The position numbers were made by a program, and so were the translations under genes. This document shows, in pieces, positions 1 to 5,017 of a stretch of 5,017 nucleotides of DNA (positions are counted from its first letter, which is position 1; each line of letters opens with the position of its first letter). The notes under the pieces are model-generated. The model was not told the DNA's origin and did no database searches. It saw only the letters and a program-made list of their open reading frames with translations. Source of the DNA: Chloroflexota bacterium (GTDB taxonomy: Bacteria > Chloroflexota > Ktedonobacteria > Ktedonobacterales > Ktedonobacteraceae); the NCBI GenBank assembly GCA_005879655.1, contig VBJK01000273.1, positions 1 through 5,017 of the forward strand, written 5' to 3'.

Positions 1-148
1 GGGGTGAGCGTAAATATATAGACAGGTAATTTGCCACGGCGAAACTTCGAGAATCCTCTAATAGATTGGCGACAAGGTGGCTAATTACCACAGTAAAAAT
101 TTGCAATGCTTACCACACTAGCAGGGAGGGCGGCCGACCCGCACCGGC

Positions 149-188
149 CACACCCTTGTCGAGATGTGCACACCCTTGTGAGGTGGCA
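149..188 (+). repeat. Two adjacent imperfect 20-base direct repeats in the leader
   Basis: The first copy, CACACCCTTGTCGAGATGTG (149-168), is followed directly by CACACCCTTGTGAGGTGGCA (169-188). The first 11 bases are identical and the remainder is related if a one-base offset is allowed (GAGATG against GAGGTG). Short tandem repeats in 5' UTRs can be promoter modules in some LINEs, but with only two copies this could equally be a chance or replication-slippage duplication. Confidence 0.6.
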
Positions 189-228
189 GAGAGAGAACGG
201 TGAGGTGCTACGATCTCGGACATTCTTT

Positions 229-237
229 TATATATAT
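229..237 (+). promoter_or_regulatory. TATA-like AT run (tentative)
   Basis: TATATATAT follows CTTT about 75 bases upstream of the ORF1 ATG. It is the strongest AT run close to ORF1 and could serve as a core promoter element or mark the region of transcript initiation. If a transcript really began downstream of here it would lose the leader, which a self-propagating LINE normally cannot afford, so the match may be incidental. A similar AT run sits at 11-20. Confidence 0.2.
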
Positions 238-310
238 CCTAGTCACTCGCTTAGTTAGTTCCCGCTGCAACGCGGTCCGTGCGGCCCAAAACCCGCAACG
301 CCGGGCCCCG

Positions 311-1648
311 ATGGCTGCCTCAACCCCAGGACGCGTGTCAGCGACACCACCTCCGGCTCAGCCAGCAGCACCATCAAAAGGCCGCTTAAAGAAACCAAGC
401 GCAAAGGTTATCGAGGCCCAACAGTCGTTGAGAAAACGGACTGCGACAACCGCGCCACGACCGACGCAGGATGAGCTACTTCCATTCCCTACCGCCAGTG
501 TCTCCGTCTCACCCGAACGCGAGGGAATAAACACCAGCCTTGAGGAAATCGCAGTGCTCATTGCGAACCTAAAAGAAACCATAGCACAGCAAAACAGCGT
601 CATCACGAACCAGAGCAGCATTATCACGAACCAAAGCAGCATCATCGAGAGCGTCAGAGCTAACCTCGCAGATATCAAATCGGAACAACGAAGCCTCAAG
701 ACCCAAAACGCCGAACTCCAAGAGGCAATTCACACCCTCCGAACGCAGCTCGACACCCTTTCGGCGTCCCCCCCATCAACGCAGTCATGGGCGTCGGTAG
801 CAGCCAGCGGAGACGCAGCAGGATCAGGAACAACTCTCTCGCGAGCAACGAGCACCAGGAAGCCAAACAAGGAGCCCAACCGCCAGCTGGTGATTGATGT
901 CAGCCGAGCGGGAGAGGAAGTGGCGGAAAAGGTGGCGAACACAGAAGTGGCAAAACAAACTATCATGCAGGGTATAAGTGATGTCGAAAGGCTCACGGGG
1001 ACCACAATCAAGGACTTCCGCGTATGGCGAGCGAACGATAGCGCGAGCGTCATTAGATTTTCGGTGGAAAAGGATAAAGAGGCCGCGTTCCGGCAGACCA
1101 CCGCCCAGTGGCTCGAACCGCACATTCCTAGGGCGAGACTTGTCGGACCTAAGTGGCATGCGGTCAAAGCGGATTGGGTTGAGGTACCCCTAGCGATGGA
1201 CATCGACAGCGGAAAAGTGAGCAAGTCAGCTATGGAGCGCTTTGGGGTGGAGAACGGGGTGGAGGTGTGTACGATGAGATGGCTCGGAAGACCAAGGCCC
1301 AGCGGTCAGCACGCGTCGGTGGTCGTCAAGGTGGCGACGAAGGAGGACGCGGAAAAGCTGCTGGGATCGGACAACGTGATGTTTGGAGGAGGTGCGGTCA
1401 TCATATCACCATTCGAAGAGCGACGCACTCCGGTAGCGTGCTTCAAGTGCCGAAGGTTTGGGCATAGAGCACGAGACTGCGTGCGACCAGAGACGTGCGA
1501 TATGTGCGGGCAGGAAGGCCATCTCCAGTGCGAGACGGTCAACCTGCGCTGTGTGAACTGCCAAGGCCCGCACCGGGCCTCGCACCGTGAATGCCCAGGA
1601 TATAAAAAAGAGATGGACAGGATTCTCGCACGCCAACGTCATGAATAG
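311..1648 (+). CDS. ORF1: Gag-like RNA-binding protein with coiled coil and zinc knuckles
   Basis: The 445-residue product is the LINE ORF1 protein, expected to bind and package the element RNA as an oligomer. Residues 1-72 are Pro/Ala/Ser-rich with a basic stretch near 22-43 (SKGRLKKPSAK, then LRKR). Residues 73-150 form an unbroken heptad coiled coil. A low-complexity linker containing WASVAAS (160-166) precedes a folded middle region at about 190-370, with no catalytic motif seen; such regions in ORF1 proteins are often RRM-like, but I cannot prove it here. Three CCHC-type knuckles occupy 377-428, and a short basic tail follows. I chose the ATG at 311 because it is the first in-frame ATG. 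The frame is open further upstream to the TGA at 179-181, but only through a GTG at 200, which is unlikely as a fungal start. The context at 311 is middling (C at -3, G at +4). The 3' end overlaps ORF2 by eight bases. Confidence 0.9.
   Translation: MAASTPGRVSATPPPAQPAAPSKGRLKKPSAKVIEAQQSLRKRTATTAPRPTQDELLPFPTASVSVSPEREGINTSLEEIAVLIANLKETIAQQNSVITNQSSIITNQSSIIESVRANLADIKSEQRSLKTQNAELQEAIHTLRTQLDTLSASPPSTQSWASVAASGDAAGSGTTLSRATSTRKPNKEPNRQLVIDVSRAGEEVAEKVANTEVAKQTIMQGISDVERLTGTTIKDFRVWRANDSASVIRFSVEKDKEAAFRQTTAQWLEPHIPRARLVGPKWHAVKADWVEVPLAMDIDSGKVSKSAMERFGVENGVEVCTMRWLGRPRPSGQHASVVVKVATKEDAEKLLGSDNVMFGGGAVIISPFEERRTPVACFKCRRFGHRARDCVRPETCDMCGQEGHLQCETVNLRCVNCQGPHRASHRECPGYKKEMDRILARQRHE
527..760 (+). 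other. ORF1 coiled-coil oligomerisation segment (residues 73-150)
   Basis: Reading the protein by hand gives one continuous heptad register. The a positions are L77, I84, I91, I98, I105, I112, L119, Q126, N133, I140 and L147. The d positions are I73, I80, L87, Q94, Q101, Q108, V115, I122, L129, L136, L143 and L150. That is about eleven heptads without a skip. LINE ORF1 proteins characterised elsewhere, such as mammalian L1 ORF1p, trimerise through a coiled coil. The Ile-at-a, Gln-at-d core in the middle suggests a parallel oligomer, but the number of chains cannot be told from sequence. Confidence 0.75.
593..655 (+). repeat. Three tandem 21-base units encoding coiled-coil heptads
   Basis: Three consecutive 21-base units (593-613, 614-634, 635-655) encode NSVITNQ, SSIITNQ and SSIIESV. 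The first two units differ at only a few bases, share the block ATCACGAACCA, and keep the reading frame; the third shares AGCAGCATYATC with the second and then diverges. Each unit adds exactly one heptad, so the coiled-coil register is preserved. This looks like a small in-frame duplication that lengthened the stalk. Confidence 0.75.
1439..1594 (+). other. ORF1 zinc-knuckle array, three CCHC-type motifs
   Basis: Knuckle 1 is the classic retroviral spacing CX2CX4HX4C (C377, C380, H385, C390; CFKCRRFGHRARDC). Knuckle 2 is CX2CX4HX2C (C396, C399, H404, C407), shorter after the histidine than usual. Knuckle 3 can be read as CX2CX3HX6C (C414, C417, H421, C428), or with H425 as the ligand. These bind nucleic acid in Gag and LINE ORF1 proteins and are expected to act as RNA-binding or chaperone modules. 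The array sits at the C-terminus just before the ORF1/ORF2 overlap, the usual position in Tad, I and Jockey-type elements. Confidence 0.9.
1641..1648 (+). promoter_or_regulatory. ORF1 stop / ORF2 start overlap (ATGAATAG)
   Basis: The ORF2 ATG (1641-1643) lies just upstream of the ORF1 TAG (1646-1648), so the frames overlap by eight bases with ORF2 in the +1 frame. The ORF2 start has a purine (G) at -3. The endonuclease motif VRILQAN begins at codon 5, so the next ATG (codon 12, at 1674) would remove it, which supports 1641 as the real start. Such overlaps in other LINEs and some viruses are translated by termination-coupled reinitiation. I found no classical +1 frameshift site. Confidence 0.7.
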
Positions 1649-4600
1649 AGAGGTCCGGATCCTTCAGGCGAATATGAAGAAGAGCAGGGAGGCACAGCAT
1701 GCGCTGCACAACGACCCTGCGCTCGTGGACTTTCATTTCATCCTAGGCCAGGAGCCTAGCTGCTTTCTCTCGGATGGAGAGGTGGTGCTGCAGGGTACGA
1801 ACCGGCGGTGGACGACGTTCGTGCCGAACGGCAGGAGGCAGCGCTACCCCCCAGTCAGGTCGTGTATCTGGGCGTCCAGAGAGATGGCAGTCACACAGCT
1901 GCAGGCAGATTCGGCGGATATCACGGCGGTGGTGGCATATATTGGCCAAAGAAGACTTATGATCGTATCGGGGTACATCCCAGACCTATGTTCGAGAAGG
2001 ACCAAGGAAGAGAACTTGGAGGCGCTCACTAGCAGGCTGGAGATGATCAATGGGCTGTTTCAGAGCGAGCTACTGCGCGACCCACACACTGAGGTGGTGA
2101 TTGCAGGCGACTTCAATCGACACAATCCGCTATGGGGAGGAAGCCATATCAGCAGCACGTCGAAGCAGGAAGAGAGCGCGCCAATCATCGATTTCATGGC
2201 GGAGCTGTCACTGCAGAGCCTTCTTCCAGTAGGAGTACTTACATTCGAGAGCGACGCGGGGCGAACGTCAACGATCGACTTGGTGCTCGCAACCCCAGGG
2301 CTGACGAGTGATCTGGCGAAGTGCTCTATCTGGGGGCACGAATACGGGTCGGACCATAGGGCCATTCACACCAGCTTCTGGATCGACACGGAGGCGCAGG
2401 AAAACCGAGAGAGACTGCTACTCAAGAACGCATCGTGGGACAAGATCAGAGAAGCGGTTGAGCGACAGAAGGAGGCAGGGTTCCGCACGGATGATGTCGA
2501 CCAGATGGCCAGCCGCCTCATCACGTGGGTGAACAACGCTCTCGAAGCACACTGCCCGCGGGCCAAGCCATCGCCGTACATGAAGAGGTGGTGGAACGAG
2601 GACCTCACGGCGCTGAGAAAGTCATACACATACTGGAGGAACAGGGCCAGAGCGATGCGGCGGCAGGGAAGAGAGGATGCAGAGCTGCGCAACACAGCAA
2701 TGCAAGCGAAGAGGCTCTTCCATCGGACAATCCGGCGACACAGGAAGCTCCACTGGGACGAGTTCCTCGGCGACAGCGACAACATATGGAAAGCGGCCAA
2801 GTACCTGGACCCGCAGGCAACATCCTCATTCGCTAAGGTGCCACCGATCATGAGGGCCGGAACAGAGGGAGAGTTCGTTACGGAGAACCACGACATCGCA
2901 AGAGAACTGCTACACGCATTCTTCCCAGCCCCGCCACCCTGCGAGCAGGAGGACGCGCCAGCTAGCTACAACCAGCTGCCGTGGGAACCTATCGCCAAGC
3001 ACGAGGTCGAAGCAGCCGTATTTAGGGCAAGTCCGGACAAGGCGCCAGGAAGAGACGGCCTACCTGCTAGGGTGTGGAGGGAGCTATGGCCCGTATTAGG
3101 CGACGAGATTACGTCGCTCTTCACCAAATCACTCGAGACAGGAAAGGTGCCGCGAGAATGGAAGGTGGCGAAGATTGTGCCGCTGCAGAAGCCGAAGCGG
3201 AAGGACTACACGGTAGCAAACAACTATAGGCCGATCTCCCTCCTTCCGACGCTGGGAAAGGCACTGGAGTCGCTGGTGGCGGAGAGAATAGCATACCTGG
3301 TTGAGGAATACAGCCTGCTGCCTAAGACGCACTTTGGGGCCAGGAAGCAGAGGTCGACGACACACGCGCTATCGTACCTCTGCGAGGATGTGTTCAGGGC
3401 GTGGAGAAGGAAGAAGACGCTGTCCTTAGTGTCGTTCGATGTCAAAGGTGCCTACAACAATGTGGCCACGGAACCGGAAATCAGGAGACTACGGCAGCGA
3501 CAGATCCCCGAGACGATCATACGGTGGGTGCAGGACTTTTGCACGGAACGAAGGGCCTGCATCCTCGTTAACGGGTTCACGTCGGAGGTACAGGACCTCC
3601 CGCAGGCAGGTCTTCCGCAGGGATCAGCACTCGCTCCAATCCTCTTTCTATTCTTCAATGCGGATCTTGTGCAGAGCGCACCTAGGAACGGCAGCTCCAT
3701 GGCCTTCGTCGACGACTACTCGGCATGGGTTGTGGGTCCATCGGCTGAGGACAACACGCGGATCACCCAGGACGAGATTATACCGATGCTCGAGAAGTGG
3801 GAGCGGACCAGCGGAGCCGAGTTCGATGCGAAGAAGACGTCCTTTATCCACCTTACCAGGTACAGAGAAGCGGGTAGAGATGCCACCACGCCGCTCCGAT
3901 TTAAAGGGAAAGAGATTCCCCCAAACGAAAAAGTCAAGATCCTTGGGGTGACACTCGACAAAGAGTTACGGTTCAAGGCACACCTAGCGGACAAGGCAGG
4001 CAAAGCCACCAAGGTGGCGCTGGCCCTGCGCAGATTGAAGGGACTCAAACCCAAGAGCGTCAAGCAGCTGGCCAAGAGCTCGGTTTTACCGGTGGCGGAC
4101 TACGCGTCGCCGATATGGTACCCGCTTGCGACGCAAGAGCTGATGCAGCTGCTCCAGCAGGCGCAAAGGATCGCGGCACAAGCGGTCATCAGGGGGTTCC
4201 GCACTGTTGCTTTATCGATAGCGGAGGTAGAAGCCGGCTTGCTCCCTCTCGAGCAAAGACTACACAATCAGGCAATCGCGTTCTGGGTATCTATCCACAA
4301 GTTGGGTAGATCGCATCCCCATTGGATGATCCGAAGACAGAGGATCTGCAGACGACACCGTTCGCCGCTCCAGAGGACGGCCGTGATGTGCGAAGATGTC
4401 CAGGTGGATGGAGTACTAGAGGTTAAACCGTATGCATGTCCGCCATGGGTACCAAAGCCCGACGTCGTGATGTGCGACGATGAAAAGCATGCCCTAGCCA
4501 TCATCGAAGACTACAAGCCAGGACAGGTCGATCTATATGTCGATGCATCAGTGCGAAGCGGCAGGGCAGGGGTCGGAGTATACGCTATGCCATCGAAAGT

Positions 4601-5017
4601 GTCAATCTCGAAGCTGGTGGCGAGTTCCACCCAGGCCGACGCCCACCTTACAGAGCTCCTTGCAATCAGCGAGGCAGCCAACTGGCCGTGGGGCCCCACA
4701 TGTATGGCTGTTGGTCAAGACGGTTCTCCAATACACGCCTCGAGAATACGAATATTTTCCGACTCGCAGTCGGCGCTGCAGTCGATACGCAGCTGGAGAG
4801 CGGGAGCTTGCCAGGAAGTGGTTGCTGAGATCATCAAGAAGCTCTGGCTGAGCGATGTCACCCTATATTGGATTCCCAGCCACACAGGATTCATAGGAAA
4901 TGAGGAAGCCGACAAGCTTGCCAAGGCAGCGACGAGACCAGAGAGAGAGGAGCCACCGCCGAGAGATGGCCATCCATGGTATCTCGTGACGCAAGCCCTT
5001 AAGAAGGCCGGGATAAC
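1641..5017 (+). CDS. ORF2: endonuclease-reverse transcriptase-RNase H polyprotein (C-terminus cut off by window)
   Basis: This is the retrotransposition enzyme: it nicks target DNA, extends the 3' end on the element RNA, and carries an RNase H. I translated it through to 5015 with no stop, giving 1,125 codons and two leftover bases. Domains in order are an APE-like endonuclease (about 5-242), a basic Trp-rich linker (about 314-375, KRWW...YW...HW), reverse transcriptase (about 455-770), a thumb and connector (about 770-960, with ADYASPIW near 819-826), and RNase H (about 963-1096). It overlaps ORF1 by eight bases and is probably translated from the same RNA. Every catalytic position I looked for is intact. 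Tad-type ORF2 proteins usually continue beyond RNase H with a Cys/His-containing tail, which would lie to the right of this window. The element family is inferred; the enzyme domains are directly visible. Confidence 0.96.
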   Translation, partial: MNREVRILQANMKKSREAQHALHNDPALVDFHFILGQEPSCFLSDGEVVLQGTNRRWTTFVPNGRRQRYPPVRSCIWASREMAVTQLQADSADITAVVAYIGQRRLMIVSGYIPDLCSRRTKEENLEALTSRLEMINGLFQSELLRDPHTEVVIAGDFNRHNPLWGGSHISSTSKQEESAPIIDFMAELSLQSLLPVGVLTFESDAGRTSTIDLVLATPGLTSDLAKCSIWGHEYGSDHRAIHTSFWIDTEAQENRERLLLKNASWDKIREAVERQKEAGFRTDDVDQMASRLITWVNNALEAHCPRAKPSPYMKRWWNEDLTALRKSYTYWRNRARAMRRQGREDAELRNTAMQAKRLFHRTIRRHRKLHWDEFLGDSDNIWKAAKYLDPQATSSFAKVPPIMRAGTEGEFVTENHDIARELLHAFFPAPPPCEQEDAPASYNQLPWEPIAKHEVEAAVFRASPDKAPGRDGLPARVWRELWPVLGDEITSLFTKSLETGKVPREWKVAKIVPLQKPKRKDYTVANNYRPISLLPTLGKALESLVAERIAYLVEEYSLLPKTHFGARKQRSTTHALSYLCEDVFRAWRRKKTLSLVSFDVKGAYNNVATEPEIRRLRQRQIPETIIRWVQDFCTERRACILVNGFTSEVQDLPQAGLPQGSALAPILFLFFNADLVQSAPRNGSSMAFVDDYSAWVVGPSAEDNTRITQDEIIPMLEKWERTSGAEFDAKKTSFIHLTRYREAGRDATTPLRFKGKEIPPNEKVKILGVTLDKELRFKAHLADKAGKATKVALALRRLKGLKPKSVKQLAKSSVLPVADYASPIWYPLATQELMQLLQQAQRIAAQAVIRGFRTVALSIAEVEAGLLPLEQRLHNQAIAFWVSIHKLGRSHPHWMIRRQRICRRHRSPLQRTAVMCEDVQVDGVLEVKPYACPPWVPKPDVVMCDDEKHALAIIEDYKPGQVDLYVDASVRSGRAGVGVYAMPSKVSISKLVASSTQADAHLTELLAISEAANWPWGPTCMAVGQDGSPIHASRIRIFSDSQSALQSIRSWRAGACQEVVAEIIKKLWLSDVTLYWIPSHTGFIGNEEADKLAKAATRPEREEPPPRDGHPWYLVTQALKKAGI
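1653..2366 (+). other. ORF2 apurinic/apyrimidinic-type endonuclease domain
   Basis: The fold's signature positions appear in order: N11 in ILQAN, E38 in LGQEP, Y112 in VSGYIP, D157 and N159 in AGDFNRHNPLWGG, D213 in STIDLVLAT, and D238-H239 in GSDHRAI. In LINEs this Mg-dependent nuclease nicks one strand of the target to make the primer for reverse transcription. Target specificity cannot be deduced. The domain appears complete and starts only a few residues after the ORF2 ATG. Confidence 0.92.
3003..3950 (+). other. ORF2 reverse transcriptase domain
   Basis: The RT blocks are seen in order: KAPGRDGLP (467-475), the block with NNYRPISLLP (527-536), FGARKQRST (565-573), the catalytic block A FDVKGAYN with D600, block B GLPQGSALAP (657-666), catalytic block C AFVDDY with D691 and D692, FDAKKTSFIHL, and ILGVTLD (767-773). 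FVDD in place of the commoner FADD or YADD is what I recall from fungal Tad-like enzymes. All three metal-binding aspartates are present. The closest recalled relatives are fungal copies carrying FNADLVQ and DYSAWVVGPSAEDNT, both present here at about 678-711. Confidence 0.96.
4527..4928 (+). other. ORF2 RNase H domain
   Basis: The type I RNase H residues are all visible: D968 in LYVDAS, E1005 in HLTELLAI, D1041 in IFSDSQSAL, H1081 in WIPSHTG, and D1091 in GNEEADKLAK. The domain should remove element RNA from the RNA:DNA hybrid after first-strand synthesis. Its presence C-terminal to RT fits the Tad, I and R1/Loa groups and excludes clades that lack it. The common PGH is PSH here; a serine at this position occurs in other fungal copies as I recall, and is not expected to be inactivating. 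Confidence 0.93.

Larger units (their letters stand above)
1..310 (+). other. Leader / 5' UTR region, possibly with some flanking DNA at its left end
   Basis: No convincing protein gene is seen before the ATG at 311. AT runs resembling TATA boxes lie at 11-20 and 229-237. GC content rises from about 42% in 1-120 to about 70% in 121-180, then falls to about 45% in 181-240. Two upstream ATGs occur: one at 106 opens a 50-codon reading frame ending at the TAG of 256-258, and one at 164 opens a five-codon frame ending at the TGA of 179-181. LINE leaders commonly carry an internal promoter, so transcription signals would be expected here, but none can be assigned with certainty. The junction between element and host cannot be placed from one copy. 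Confidence 0.6.
1..5017 (+). mobile_element. Non-LTR retrotransposon (LINE), probably Tad1 clade, 3' end outside window
   Basis: The window holds a leader, an ORF1 with coiled coil and zinc knuckles, and an overlapping ORF2 with endonuclease, reverse transcriptase and RNase H, all on one strand. This is the standard plan of a two-ORF LINE that moves by target-primed reverse transcription. No long terminal repeats, integrase or protease motifs are visible, which argues against an LTR element. The RT motifs and the ORF1 type resemble fungal Tad-like elements; I- or Jockey-group elements share the general plan and are the main alternative. The true 5' end is not resolved: the first ~120 bases are more AT-rich than what follows and could be host flank. 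The 3' UTR, tail and target-site duplication are not in the window. Confidence 0.93.

Noticed and set aside
200..310. GTG at 200 as the ORF1 start
   Set aside because: A GTG start is a bacterial convention. The element is eukaryotic, and the first in-frame ATG at 311 gives a normal ORF1 N-terminus.
730..1224. 164-codon open frame on the - strand inside ORF1
   Set aside because: It lies wholly opposite ORF1, has no recognisable motif, and its composition mirrors the GC-rich sense codons. It is a shadow frame.
1604..1610. AAAAAAG run near the end of ORF1 as a -1 ribosomal slippery site leading to ORF2
   Set aside because: ORF2 is in the +1 frame relative to ORF1, so a -1 slip would not enter it, and the zero frame here reads TAT AAA AAA GAG. 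Reinitiation at 1641 is simpler.
2366..2896. 176-codon open frame on the - strand inside ORF2
   Set aside because: It lies opposite the endonuclease-RT linker, is Ser/Arg/Leu-rich as expected of an antisense shadow, and shows no domain or motif.
3439..3951. 170-codon + strand open frame overlapping the RT core
   Set aside because: The same bases encode the RT catalytic blocks in the ORF2 frame. The alternative product is an Arg/Ser-rich shadow with no recognisable motif.
1..5017. Bacterial retron, group II intron or diversity-generating element, prompted by the reverse transcriptase
   Set aside because: The RT is fused to an APE endonuclease and an RNase H, and is preceded by a zinc-knuckle Gag-like ORF1. 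That combination is a LINE. No intron maturase domain, msr/msd RNA or template repeat is visible.

Overview
This window is almost entirely the body of one non-LTR retrotransposon (LINE), read left to right on the + strand. It most likely comes from a filamentous ascomycete fungus. The layout is a leader of about 310 bases, a Gag-like ORF1 with a coiled coil and three CCHC-type zinc knuckles, and an ORF2 polyprotein with an apurinic-type endonuclease, a reverse transcriptase and an RNase H. ORF2 is still open at the right edge, so its C-terminus, the 3' UTR and the 3' tail lie outside the window. I assign it to the Tad1 clade because of the APE-RT-RNase H order, the ORF1 type with C-terminal knuckles, and RT motifs I recognise from fungal Tad-like copies (FDVKGAYN, GLPQGSALAP, FNADLVQ, FVDDYSAWVVGPSAEDNT). 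That assignment rests on motif memory, not on a search or a tree.

Region by region. Positions 1-310 hold no convincing gene. They contain TATA-like AT runs, two small upstream ORFs, a GC step near position 120 (about 42% to about 70% over adjacent 60-120 base blocks), and a 20-base repeat in two adjacent imperfect copies (149-188). ORF1 (ATG at 311, stop ending 1648) encodes 445 residues. ORF2 starts at 1641 inside the last codons of ORF1, so the two genes share ATGAATAG. It runs open for 1,125 codons to the window end.

How the genes work together, from what is known of LINEs. The bicistronic RNA gives an RNA-binding ORF1 protein that coats the transcript, and an ORF2 protein that nicks the target, primes reverse transcription there and can degrade the RNA strand of the hybrid. 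All the catalytic residues I could locate in the three enzyme domains are present, and neither ORF carries a stop or frameshift within the window. This copy therefore looks recent and possibly competent, subject to the unseen 3' end. I see no host gene, tRNA, rRNA, CRISPR array or bacterial operon structure. The most interesting details are the stop-start overlap, the triplicated coiled-coil heptad in ORF1 and the short leader repeat. I do not see a new kind of biological system here.
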